Made by a program: the position numbers and the translations under genes. A DNA stretch of 41,838 nucleotides from Ruminococcus sp. (GTDB taxonomy: Bacteria; Bacillota; Clostridia; Oscillospirales; Acutalibacteraceae): positions 1-41,838 of the forward strand of contig JAFRBX010000023.1 in the NCBI GenBank assembly GCA_017404665.1, written 5' to 3'. Below are positions 8,154 through 16,444 of the stretch, one piece after another. The notes under the pieces were generated by a model, which worked only from the letters and a program-made list of their open reading frames with translations, did not search any database and had not been told where the DNA came from. Position 1 is the first letter of the stretch, and every line of letters starts with the position of its first letter.

Positions 8154-8174
8154 TGGTGTGACATATGTTCGGGA

Positions 8175-9197
8175 TTATGCCTCCGCCAAGCCGTCGGCGA
8201 CGCCCATCATAACGATACCGATGACGACGGCGATGATACAGGCGTACTGACCCGCCTTGAGCTTCTCTTTGAGGAAAATGCGGGAGAGGATTGCCGACAC
8301 GATGCAGTAGGACGCGATCATCGGCGCGGCGACGACAGGATTATCCGCCAGCGCGTAGACATAGAAGATCTGACCGAACTGTTCAAAGACCGCTGCCGGG
8401 AAACGGGTCTTCCACTCTGCTTTCGCAAAGGGATTGTAGGCTTTCTTTTCCCTGATCCACAGGAAAATCCAGCATCCGACGCCGGCGAGGAAGAAGGTCA
8501 GACCGTACAGGATCAGCACGTCGATCTCGCCCAGCCCCAAGCCGGTATCCTCGTTGAGGATGATGCCGTCGGCGGCGGTGCCGATGGTGTCGAAAACGCA
8601 GTACAGGATCGGGAACAGCAGCGCCAGCGCGCCGTACCGGTACTTGCGCTCTTCCTTAGGCAGATCGAGCGCACCCTCGGCTTTGGCGAGTTTTTGCTCG
8701 ACGATTCCCAGCGCGATGACGCCTGCGACGATGAATACGGTGCCGATGACCTGCAGCATGGTGAACTCTTCCCAGAAGCTGCCGATCGCGCCGGTGACCG
8801 TGAAGAAGATGAACATGCTGATCGCCGACAGCGCGCCCGAAGCGTTCTGCACCGGCGATACGATGGATACCTCCAGATAGCGCATGCCGGCGTATCCGAT
8901 GATCATCGAGATGATGTAGCCCAGCGACGCGGGCAGATACTTGACGGCGCTGGAGAAGATGCTCGCCTCAGGGGTAAAAAGCGTTTCGGCGGTGATCGCG
9001 TCGGGAATATCCGCTCCGCTGTTTTTCAGCAGTGACAGCACTGTGAACAGCAGGGAGAAGACGCCCATCATCAGACCGACCCACACTGCGGTTTTGAGGT
9101 GTGAGTAGCGATCGCCGTCAACGTTGCTCTTTTTGTAGAAGAGGTCGGCAAGACCCCATCCGAACATACAAATGAGTGTAAAAACAAACCAAGACAT
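8175..9197 (-). CDS. DMT-superfamily (EamA-like) transporter
   Basis: A 340-residue integral membrane protein with about ten hydrophobic segments. The first is MSWFVFTLICMFGWGLADLF. Two internally similar halves are typical of EamA/drug-metabolite transporters. The C-terminal half ends with a helix, LKAGQYACIIAVVIGIVMMG, as in this family. The ATG at 9197 has AAGGTAGA upstream. A longer reading to 9242 runs into an intergenic repeat and has no ribosome site, so it was not used. The substrate cannot be told from sequence. The gene is convergent with the coaD run and downstream of the dehydratase operon, separated from it by a repeat. Confidence 0.82.
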   Translation of the reverse strand: MSWFVFTLICMFGWGLADLFYKKSNVDGDRYSHLKTAVWVGLMMGVFSLLFTVLSLLKNSGADIPDAITAETLFTPEASIFSSAVKYLPASLGYIISMIIGYAGMRYLEVSIVSPVQNASGALSAISMFIFFTVTGAIGSFWEEFTMLQVIGTVFIVAGVIALGIVEQKLAKAEGALDLPKEERKYRYGALALLFPILYCVFDTIGTAADGIILNEDTGLGLGEIDVLILYGLTFFLAGVGCWIFLWIREKKAYNPFAKAEWKTRFPAAVFEQFGQIFYVYALADNPVVAAPMIASYCIVSAILSRIFLKEKLKAGQYACIIAVVIGIVMMGVADGLAEA

Positions 9198-9224
9198 TTT
9201 TGTTCTACCTTTCCAAATTATAGT

Positions 9225-9334
9225 TGTCATTCCGAGGAGCAAATCTTATATGCGACGTGGGAATCCCCTTCCTTTTGCAGCCGGTCGTAATGACAGGGGG
9301 ATTGCCGCAGCCCCTTTGGGGCTTCGCAATGACA
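9225..9334 (+). repeat. TIR element, family R3 (TGTCATT...AATGACA)
   Basis: A 110-bp intergenic element bounded by TGTCATT (9225-9231) and its inverse AATGACA (9328-9334). Inner blocks are TCATTCCGAG, GACGTGGGAATCCCCTT, GGATTGCCGC and GGGGCTTCGCAATGACA. The same blocks in the same order occur inside the gene at 10599-13685 (11561-11683), and the last block recurs at about 40223-40253. No ORF is contained. Confidence 0.8.
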
Positions 9335-9343
9335 GCGAGAGAA

Positions 9344-10597
9344 TTACCGTTCTGCGTTCGACAGCATCAGCTTGATGCGGTTTTCCTGATTGATCGCAGT
9401 GGCTCCGGGGTCATAGTCGATCGCGACGATATTCACGCCCGGGTTGCGCTCCTTGATCGGCTTCATCATGCCCTTGCCCGCGATGTGATTGGGCAGACAG
9501 CCGAAGGGCTGGGTACAGATGATGTTGCCGACGCCCTCGCTGATGAGCTCCAGCATCTCTGCGGTGAGCAGCCATCCCTCGCCCATCTTCGCGCCTTGGT
9601 TGATATAACCCTTGACGCGCTTTTGCGTTTCATCAAAATCCGCCATCGGCATGAAGCTTGGATAGTATTCCTGCATCATTTTGCGGATGTACCGCTGCTT
9701 TTTCAGCAGGAAACGGTACAGAAACTTCGAGCCGAACGCCTTGAAGGGGCGGATGCGGTACAGGTCGTAGTCGACCAGTCCGTTGTACACGCAGTACAGA
9801 CAGAAGTCGACAAAGCCCGGCACGACGGGTTCCACGCCCTCCTTGAGCAGGAATTGTTCGAGGTTATTGTTGCCCAAAGGCGAGAACTTGACGTATATCT
9901 CGCCGACGATGCCGACCTTGACCTTGTCGCGCGGCGTGTCGCCGAGGATTTTGTTGAAGTCGTCCGCGATCAGGCGGTAATTCTCTTTGACATGACTGTA
10001 GCGCATGGTAGAGCTGTGGGCGCTCTCGTCCAGCAGACGGTTGACCCACTTTTTGACCATGCGGTCGGTCTCTCCCTTATTCTTTTCGTATGGGCGGCAT
10101 TGGTTCGCCATCAGCATCATCAGGTCGCCGTAAAAAGCGCAGTAAAACATGCGGTACAGCATCGGAAGGGTGATCTGAAAGCCCGGATGCTTTTCCAACA
10201 TATTGAAGTTCAGCGAAATCACGGGGATGTGACCGTAGCCCGCCTTTTTCAGCGCCTTGCGCAGCAGATAGATATAGTTAGAGGCGCGGCAGCCGCCGCC
10301 CGTCTGGGTGATCAGCAGCGCGACCTTATCCTTGTCGTAGCGGCCGGACTCGACCGCATTGATCAGCTGACCGATGACTAAAAGCGCGGGATAGCAGGTA
10401 TCGTTGTGGACATACCGCAGCCCCGACTCCTTGATGTTGCCGTCAACGTTTTCGAGGAAGTCGATCTTGTAGCCGTAACGCACCAGAACGTTCGAGATCA
10501 GCTTAAAGTGGATGGGCAGCATCGTCGGCACGAGGATGGTGTAATCGCGCCGCATCTCTTTGGTGAATTGAACATATTCCGCTTTGGCGACAGCCAT
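9344..10597 (-). CDS. 2-hydroxyacyl-CoA dehydratase-type subunit (HgdB-like)
   Basis: A 417-residue protein of the 2-hydroxyacyl-CoA dehydratase/benzoyl-CoA reductase subunit family. Cysteines in conserved-looking contexts, NDTCYPALL, GGGCRASNY and ICTQPFGCLPNH, could ligate a [4Fe-4S] cluster. The C-terminal IVAIDYDPGAT is typical. In many Clostridia the equivalent segment is fused to the C terminus of a large double-activase protein. Here it is a separate gene starting one base after the TAG of the activase gene (TAG-G-ATG on the minus strand), with GGGGGCGG upstream, so translation is probably coupled. The true reaction is unknown; no HgdA-like partner lies in the window. Confidence 0.82.
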   Translation of the reverse strand: MAVAKAEYVQFTKEMRRDYTILVPTMLPIHFKLISNVLVRYGYKIDFLENVDGNIKESGLRYVHNDTCYPALLVIGQLINAVESGRYDKDKVALLITQTGGGCRASNYIYLLRKALKKAGYGHIPVISLNFNMLEKHPGFQITLPMLYRMFYCAFYGDLMMLMANQCRPYEKNKGETDRMVKKWVNRLLDESAHSSTMRYSHVKENYRLIADDFNKILGDTPRDKVKVGIVGEIYVKFSPLGNNNLEQFLLKEGVEPVVPGFVDFCLYCVYNGLVDYDLYRIRPFKAFGSKFLYRFLLKKQRYIRKMMQEYYPSFMPMADFDETQKRVKGYINQGAKMGEGWLLTAEMLELISEGVGNIICTQPFGCLPNHIAGKGMMKPIKERNPGVNIVAIDYDPGATAINQENRIKLMLSNAER

Positions 10598-10598
10598 C

Positions 10599-13500
10599 CT
10601 ACCGCCCCCTTTCTTCCAGAGCGCCGATCAGACTGCGCAAGCGGATCCTTACGGCGCCGAGGTTGGTGATCTCGTCGATCTTGATCTGCGTATACAATTT
10701 GCCGCCGCGCTCAAGGATAGAGCGCACCTCGTCGGTGGTGACCGCGTCCACACCGCAGCCGAAGGATACCAGTTGAACGAGCTCGGCGTCGTCATGCTCG
10801 CAGGCATATTGTGCCGCCGCGTACAGGCGGCTGTGGTAGGTCCACTGGTTGAGCACACCGAGTGTCGGCGGCTGTATATCGGCGGTGACGCTGTCCTCGC
10901 TTACGACGACAAAGCCCAGCGACGTCGCCAGCTTGTCGATGCCGTGACAGATCTCGGGGTCGATGTGGTAGGGTCTGCCCGCGAGGATCATGATGCGCTT
11001 GCCTTTTTCACGCGCGAATTGCACAGCGCGCGCGCCTTCATCATATATGCGCTGCATATGCGCCTTATATGCGGCGACGCCCGCTTTTACGGCGCGGGTG
11101 ACGTCAGCCTTTTTGATGCCGTTAAAGCGCTTTGACAGGATCAGCGTCAGCTCGCGGCTGAGCTCACGCTCGTTATTGATGTTCAGATAGGGACAAAGGA
11201 ACTGTGTATCCTTTAAGGAGTCCATATTGCCGTGCAGCAGCTCGGAGTAGTAAGCGACGACGGGACAGTTATAGTAGTTGTCGCCCTTATCCTCGTTGAT
11301 GTTGTAGGTCAGGCAGGGATAGAAGATTGCGTCCACGCCCTCTTCGAGCAGCGTTTCGATATGTCCGTGCATGAGCTTGGCGGGATAGCACACGGTATCG
11401 GACGGGATGGAGAACTGACCCTTCTGGTACAGCTTGCGGGTCGAAAATCCCGAGCCGATCACCTCAAAGCCGAGGCGGGTGAAGATCGTGTGCCATAACG
11501 GATAGAGCTCATACATTCCCAGCGCCATCGGCAGTCCGATCTTACCTCGATTTTTCTTTGAGTCATTCCGAGAAATCGGCGCAGCCGACGACGTGGGAAT
11601 CCCCTTGTTATTACTGCCGTTTGCAGAGGAAGCCTGCTCCTCTTTGTGAGATTGCCGCGGCTCTTGCGAGCCTCGCAATGACACTTTGTTGTAGCTCTCG
11701 ATCAGCTGGCGCTTGAATTCATACAGGTTCGGGAGCTTTTCATCGTCTTTGAGTTTGATGCCCGCGCCCTTTTCGCATTGGTTGCCTGAGATCAGGCGTT
11801 CTTTATCGTTGAAGATGTTGACCGTCAGACGGCAGTTGTTGGTGCAGCCCTTGCAAACGGCTGATCGGCTCTCGTGCTTTAAATGTTTCACTTCGTCGGC
11901 GTTCAGGAGGGTCGACTGTTCGGGACAGTGCTCCTTGGCGTACAGCGCCGCGCCGAACGCGCCCATCAGCCCTGCGATGTTGGGACGGACGACCTCTCTG
12001 CCGATCTCTTTTTCAAAGCAGCGGAGCACCGCGTCGTTCATGAAGGTACCGCCCTGTACGACGATCCGCTGACCCAGCTCGTCGGGCGAGGCGGCGCGGA
12101 TGACCTTGTAGATCGCGTTCTTGACAACCGACAGCGACAGCCCCGCCGAGATATCCTGTACCGAAGCGCCGTCCTTCTGCGCCTGCTTGACGGAGGAGTT
12201 CATGAACACCGTGCAGCGGGTGCCGAGATCGACGGGCGCCATGGAGAACAATCCCTGACGGGCGAATTCCTCCACCGTATAGCCCATCGACTTCGCGAAA
12301 GTCTCGATGAACGACCCGCAGCCCGAGGAGCAAGCCTCGTTGAGCATGATGCTGTCGATAGAATCGCTGCGGATCTTGAAGCACTTGATGTCCTGACCGC
12401 CGATGTCGAGGATGAAGTCGACATCCTTGTCAAAGTATTTGGCGGCGGTATAGTGCGCCATGGTCTCGACCAGACCGAAATCGATATGAAAAGCGCGCTT
12501 TATCAGCTCCTCGCCGTAGCCGGTGACGGCGCAGGCGCGGATGTTCAGCCGGTCGCCGAATTCGTCGTAGATTTTCGACAGCTGCTCGCGCACGATGGAT
12601 ACGGGATTGCCCTTGTTGGAGCTGTAGTAGGTGTAGATGATGTCGCAGTTCTCGGTGATGACCGTGAGCTTTGTCGTGGTGGAGCCGCAGTCGATACCGA
12701 TATACGCGTTTCCCTCATAGCTGCCGGCGTATTCGGTCTTGACGCTGTTCTGTGTATGGCGTTTGATAAACGCCTGATATTCATTTTTATCCTTGAAAAG
12801 CGGAGGCAGGGTCGATACCCGCTCCTTATGCTTCATGCTGTCTTTCAGCCGCTTGACAAGCTCTTCATAGCCGATCAGCTCGCTGTCCTCAGAGTACAGC
12901 GCAGCGCCGATGGCGACCGCGTACAGCGCGTACGGCGGGAAAACGGCGTTTTCCTCACGGAGCTTTAAGGTGTCGACAAAGCGTTCCCTCAGCCCTCTGC
13001 AGTAGTACAGGGGACCGCCGAGGAACATGACCTTGCCCTCGATCCTGCGCCCCTGCGCCAGACCGCCGACGGTCTGATTGACGACCGCCTGATAGATCGA
13101 GGCGGCGATATCGGCTTTGGTCGCGCCCTGATTGATCAGCGGCTGGATATCCGTCTTTGCGAATACACCGCAGCGCGAGGCGATGGGATAGAGATTTTTG
13201 TGACGCAGACTCAGCTCGTCCATCTCGCTGTTATCGACATTCAGCAGCGTCGCCATTTGGTCGATAAACGCGCCGGTGCCGCCCGCGCAGGAGCCGTTCA
13301 TGCGCTGGTCGAGACCGCCTGAGAAAAAGATGATCTTCGCGTCTTCACCGCCCAGTTCGATCACCGCATCGGTATCGGGCTCCATACAGCGCACGCACTC
13401 GGCGGTAGCGTAGACCTCCTGCACAAAGCTCAAGCGCGCGGCGTTCGCCATGCCCAAGCCCGCGGAGCCGGAAACAGCGACAGTAAAGCTGCGTCCGTCG

Positions 13501-13685
13501 AGCAGCTCTTTGATCGCCTCGATCATCTCGAGCGTCTTTTGACGCACCTGCGAGAAGTGGCGCTCATAGCGGCTGTACACGAGCTTACCGTCGTCGATCA
13601 GCATGAGCTTCGCGGTGGTAGAGCCGATGTCGATGCCCAGCAGCAGCCTGTCCTTTGTTCTGTTTTTCGGATCGTTTATGTACAT
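10599..13685 (-). CDS. Double acyl-CoA dehydratase activase (BcrAD/BadFG x2) with DUF2229 region
   Basis: A 1028-residue protein with two ASKHA-fold activase domains. The first (about 14-270) opens with LLGIDIGSTTAKLML and has cluster cysteines in SCAGGTGAFID and RCGVFAKTD. The second (about 330-590) opens with YIGIDCGSTTTKLTV and has ACSSGCGSFIE and RCTVFMNSS. A Cys-x2-Cys-x3-Cys cluster (CKGCTNNC) follows, then a DUF2229-like part from about 712. Known activases use ATP to fire one electron into a dehydratase. Residues about 668-709 (a Ser/Asn/Gln-rich linker) are encoded by an intergenic-type repeat in frame. ATG has GAGGAAG upstream. It is the first gene of a two-gene operon. Confidence 0.85.
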   Translation of the reverse strand: MYINDPKNRTKDRLLLGIDIGSTTAKLMLIDDGKLVYSRYERHFSQVRQKTLEMIEAIKELLDGRSFTVAVSGSAGLGMANAARLSFVQEVYATAECVRCMEPDTDAVIELGGEDAKIIFFSGGLDQRMNGSCAGGTGAFIDQMATLLNVDNSEMDELSLRHKNLYPIASRCGVFAKTDIQPLINQGATKADIAASIYQAVVNQTVGGLAQGRRIEGKVMFLGGPLYYCRGLRERFVDTLKLREENAVFPPYALYAVAIGAALYSEDSELIGYEELVKRLKDSMKHKERVSTLPPLFKDKNEYQAFIKRHTQNSVKTEYAGSYEGNAYIGIDCGSTTTKLTVITENCDIIYTYYSSNKGNPVSIVREQLSKIYDEFGDRLNIRACAVTGYGEELIKRAFHIDFGLVETMAHYTAAKYFDKDVDFILDIGGQDIKCFKIRSDSIDSIMLNEACSSGCGSFIETFAKSMGYTVEEFARQGLFSMAPVDLGTRCTVFMNSSVKQAQKDGASVQDISAGLSLSVVKNAIYKVIRAASPDELGQRIVVQGGTFMNDAVLRCFEKEIGREVVRPNIAGLMGAFGAALYAKEHCPEQSTLLNADEVKHLKHESRSAVCKGCTNNCRLTVNIFNDKERLISGNQCEKGAGIKLKDDEKLPNLYEFKRQLIESYNKVSLRGSQEPRQSHKEEQASSANGSNNKGIPTSSAAPISRNDSKKNRGKIGLPMALGMYELYPLWHTIFTRLGFEVIGSGFSTRKLYQKGQFSIPSDTVCYPAKLMHGHIETLLEEGVDAIFYPCLTYNINEDKGDNYYNCPVVAYYSELLHGNMDSLKDTQFLCPYLNINNERELSRELTLILSKRFNGIKKADVTRAVKAGVAAYKAHMQRIYDEGARAVQFAREKGKRIMILAGRPYHIDPEICHGIDKLATSLGFVVVSEDSVTADIQPPTLGVLNQWTYHSRLYAAAQYACEHDDAELVQLVSFGCGVDAVTTDEVRSILERGGKLYTQIKIDEITNLGAVRIRLRSLIGALEERGR
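11561..11683 (+). repeat. In-frame copy of the R3 TIR element inside the activase gene
   Basis: A 123-bp block (exactly 41 codons) bounded by GTCATT and AATGACA. Inner blocks are TCATTCCGAG, GACGTGGGAATCCCCTTG, GATTGCCGC and CTCGCAATGACA, matching the intergenic element at 9225-9334. It lies antisense to its sense-reading of the gene and encodes a hydrophilic Ser/Asn/Gln/Lys linker between the cysteine cluster and the DUF2229 region, with no stop codon in the used frame. Confidence 0.8.
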
Positions 13686-13791
13686 ATCTTCCTCTGTTGG
13701 TTTGTCGTCATCAGATCATATTTGTCGGGCTTTACCCTTGTAACGACAAACGAAATGTCGAGATTTGCAGAAAAATAGAAATACCCAAACT

Positions 13792-13819
13792 ATTTTACCA
13801 TCTTTTCAAACAAATGCAA
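13792..13819 (-). promoter_or_regulatory. Candidate promoter of the activase operon
   Basis: On the minus strand, TTGCAT (13819-13814), 16-base spacer, TAAAAT (13797-13792). It lies about 107 bases upstream of the start at 13685. The leader holds several GACAAA/TTTGTC motifs (13700-13757) that may be regulatory. The rest of the 13686-13973 gap is A/T-rich and non-coding. Confidence 0.45.
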
Positions 13820-13893
13820 CAGATGACGGGAAAATTCCTTGTCATAAATCTTACCATATACCATGAAAAAACTGTACATTTTTTCTAGGAGTC

Positions 13894-13922
13894 TTGCTAT
13901 TTTGCGCGTTATGTATTATGAT
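13894..13922 (+). promoter_or_regulatory. Candidate promoter of the RsiV-like lipoprotein gene
   Basis: TTGCTA (13894-13899), 17-base spacer, TATGAT (13917-13922), about 50 bases before the start codon. Confidence 0.5.
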
Positions 13923-13973
13923 AATGCTGTTACCGATATCACTCACACCGAGTTATCTTAACAGGAGGTAAAA

Positions 13974-14738
13974 ATGAAAAAGATTATCGCTTTACTGCTT
14001 GCTTGTCTGTGCGCTGCAACTGTCCTGAGCGCATGCAGCATTTTTCCGTTTATTCCCTCTCATAATCCGACGCAGCCTGTCGCTTCTGCGCCCGTATCGG
14101 CGGATGCTACCGACGCCCCCGCGGCGACTGACGCTCCCGCGACAGAAGCGCCCGCTGAAGAAACTGTCGGTACGCTCGACAGCTATGTGAAGACCGCCAA
14201 AAAAGCCTCCTTTACCTTCAGCGAGGGCAATACCAAGACCTATCAGATCCCTGAGATCCTGCTTGACAGCGCTGACGCTGCTGCTGCCAACGCCGAGATC
14301 ATGGATCGCTTCGGCGAGGACGTCAGGGAATATACCGACTATTCTCCCGTTGTCTCGCTGGATTATGAGGCGTATCTCAACGATGTATATCTCAGCGTGA
14401 TCGTAAAGGGAACCTTTGACGGCGGCAACAGCTACGGTCTGTGCTATACCTTTAACGTGACGAACGGCAACGAGCTGAACAGTTCTACGCTTTGCTCCGC
14501 GACCGGACGCGATTACAATACCGCGCTGAGCGCGCTGACGGCGAACCTGACAGAAGTTTACGATGAAAAGTACGGCACGATGCCCGGCAATGACTCCGAG
14601 CGTGCCAAGACGCTGGACAGCGCCAACATCGAAGCCGCCAGAATGTATCTGGACGGTACGGGCAAGCTGATGGCAATGGTAGACGTATACGCCGCTGTCG
14701 GCGGCGGTCACTGGATCTATTCCGTTTCCGCGGAATAA
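13974..14738 (+). CDS. Lipoprotein with RsiV/DUF3298-like domain
   Basis: A 254-residue predicted lipoprotein. The signal peptide has lipobox LSAC (Cys21), then a Pro/Ala/Thr-rich spacer to about residue 65. The globular part (about 70-254) contains VSLDYEAYLNDVYLSVIV, NSYGLCYTFNVTNG and a C-terminal GGGHWIYS. This pattern resembles the extracellular DUF3298/RsiV region, which in Bacillus binds lysozyme. The resemblance is from memory and weak, so the role is open. ATG at 13974 follows CAGGAGGT with ideal spacing. It is monocistronic between two divergent/tandem promoters. Confidence 0.6.
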   Translation: MKKIIALLLACLCAATVLSACSIFPFIPSHNPTQPVASAPVSADATDAPAATDAPATEAPAEETVGTLDSYVKTAKKASFTFSEGNTKTYQIPEILLDSADAAAANAEIMDRFGEDVREYTDYSPVVSLDYEAYLNDVYLSVIVKGTFDGGNSYGLCYTFNVTNGNELNSSTLCSATGRDYNTALSALTANLTEVYDEKYGTMPGNDSERAKTLDSANIEAARMYLDGTGKLMAMVDVYAAVGGGHWIYSVSAE

Positions 14739-14847
14739 TCTATACACTGTATCAAAAAACGGAGATTGCGGTTTAATGAATGGCCGCGATCCCTTTCCTT
14801 TTGCAGTAAATCTCTGCAAAAAAGTCAGACAAAAATTGAAAAAGCCC

Positions 14848-14876
14848 TTTACTTCATCCGATAATACTGGTATTAT
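14848..14876 (+). promoter_or_regulatory. Candidate promoter of pyk
   Basis: TTTACT (14848-14853), 17-base spacer, TATTAT (14871-14876), about 45 bases before the pyruvate kinase start. Confidence 0.6.
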
Positions 14877-14920
14877 AGTGATAATGAATAACTTTTATTA
14901 ACATAATAGGGGGTATTGTC

Positions 14921-16354
14921 ATGAGAATGACCAAGATAATCTGTACGATGGGTCCTGCCTGCGACGATGTTGACATCCTTTGCAGGATGATCGATGCGGG
15001 CATGAACGTAGCGCGCTTTAACATGTCTCACGGCGAATATGACGCGATGACCAAGCGCTTCAATCTTGTCAAGAAGGCAATCGAAAAAAGCGGCAAGACG
15101 GTCGCGCTGCTGCTGGATACCAAGGGTCCCGAGATCCGTGTCGGCACCTTTGAGGACGGCTCGGTAGAGCTCGTGGCGGGTCAGGAATACCGCCTGTATT
15201 CGACCGAGGGCCACGGCGACGACGAGGGCGTCACCCTCTCGTATCCGAAGCTGATCGATACCTTCCGCCGCGACAACACCAGCATCGGCAGAGTGATCCT
15301 CTTTGACGATGGCAAGATTTCCGCCCGCGTGGAATCTGTAGAGGCTGACTGCATCGTCACCCGCATCGTCACCGGCGGCAAGCTTTCAAACCGCAAGAGC
15401 ATCAACATTCCCGGCTACACCATCAATATGCCTTATATCAGCCAGCGCGACCGCGCCGATATCGAGTTCGGTCTGAAGATGGGCGTCAACGTGATCGCGG
15501 CGTCCTTCGTCCGCTCGGCCGACGACGTCATCAAGCTGCGCGACTATATCGACAGCCTCGGTTATGAGGACGTTGAGATCATCTCAAAGATTGAGAACCA
15601 GAGCGGCGTGGATGATATCGACCGCATCATCGAGGTCTCGAACGGCGTAATGGTCGCCCGCGGCGATATGGGTGTGGAGATCCCGTTCATCAAGCTGCCC
15701 GAGATCCAGAAGATGATCATCCGCAAGTGTGTGCTGGCAGGCAAATATGTCATCACCGCGACCCAGATGCTCGACAGCATGACCACCAACATCCGCCCGA
15801 CCCGTGCGGAGATTTCCGACGTTGCCAACGCCGTTTATGACGGCACCTCTGCCGTGATGCTCTCCGGCGAGAGCGCGGCGGGTCTGTATCCGGTTGAGAG
15901 CGTCGAGGCGCTCAACGATATCTGTACCGAAGCCGAAAAGCATGAGAACCTGATGCTCCTGCGCGGCGCCTCGGCGACACAGACGGATCTGAGCGCGTTC
16001 CGCGAGAACATCTGCGAGGCGGCTAAGACCGTCGCGGAGAATATCGGCGCCAAGGCGATCATCGCCGAGAGCAAGACCGGCGCTGTGGCGCGCGCGATGG
16101 CGCGCTGCCGCCCGAGCTGTCCGATCGTCGCGGTCGTCACCGGCGAGCAGGTCTGCCGCAAGCTGTGCCTGAGCTGGGGTGTTGTCCCGATGCTCGGTGA
16201 GGAAAAGCAGACCTCTGACGAGATCACGCTTCAGGCAGTCGAAAAGGCGCTGGAGAGCGGTATCGTCGAAAAGGGCGACACCGTGGTCATCATCAGCTCC
16301 AACAAGACCGTGCCTACCTCCGGTACCGACACGCTGAATATCCGTATCGTATAA
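14921..16354 (+). CDS. pyk: Pyruvate kinase
   Basis: A 477-residue enzyme converting phosphoenolpyruvate and ADP to pyruvate and ATP, the last step of glycolysis. Visible motifs are TKIICTMGPACDD at the N terminus, ARFNMSHG, LLDTKGPEIRVG, the active-site stretch IISKIENQSGVDDIDRI and VARGDMGVEIP. The substrate/metal segment TATQMLDSM is followed by PTRAEISDVANAVYDG. The C-terminal domain ends at about 477, so the extra PEP-utilizer domain found in some Bacillus enzymes is absent. The ribosome site is AGGGGG. A hairpin terminator follows at 16388. Confidence 0.96.
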   Translation: MRMTKIICTMGPACDDVDILCRMIDAGMNVARFNMSHGEYDAMTKRFNLVKKAIEKSGKTVALLLDTKGPEIRVGTFEDGSVELVAGQEYRLYSTEGHGDDEGVTLSYPKLIDTFRRDNTSIGRVILFDDGKISARVESVEADCIVTRIVTGGKLSNRKSINIPGYTINMPYISQRDRADIEFGLKMGVNVIAASFVRSADDVIKLRDYIDSLGYEDVEIISKIENQSGVDDIDRIIEVSNGVMVARGDMGVEIPFIKLPEIQKMIIRKCVLAGKYVITATQMLDSMTTNIRPTRAEISDVANAVYDGTSAVMLSGESAAGLYPVESVEALNDICTEAEKHENLMLLRGASATQTDLSAFRENICEAAKTVAENIGAKAIIAESKTGAVARAMARCRPSCPIVAVVTGEQVCRKLCLSWGVVPMLGEEKQTSDEITLQAVEKALESGIVEKGDTVVIISSNKTVPTSGTDTLNIRIV

Positions 16355-16387
16355 CGAATATTATCTGGCTAAAACATCAAACAAAGG

Positions 16388-16424
16388 GCGGGACATGTTC
16401 AACCGTGTCCCGCTGTCCATTTTT
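16388..16424 (+). terminator. Probable terminator after pyk
   Basis: Stem GCGGGACA (16388-16395) with TGTCCCGC (16406-16413), then a TTTTT run at 16420-16424. The run is six bases beyond the stem, so efficiency is uncertain. Confidence 0.6.
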
Positions 16425-16444
16425 CAAGAAATGAAGGTGTTATG

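Noticed and set aside
9198-9242. N-terminal extension of the DMT transporter
   Set aside because: The extension enters the R3 repeat; the internal ATG at 9197 has a ribosome site and a normal first helix. Similar extensions of RsmE (to 27914), Big2/YARHG (to 22079) and TagF-like (to 38477) were trimmed for the same reason.
13700-13760. Rex- or other redox-regulator site from the GACAAA/TTTGTC motifs before the activase operon
   Set aside because: The motifs do not match the Rex palindrome and spacing is irregular; noted only as possible regulatory words.
14814-14842. Hairpin TTTTGCAG with CTGCAAAA as terminator of the RsiV-like gene
   Set aside because: No T run follows on the plus strand; it is followed by A bases, so it does not qualify as an intrinsic terminator.
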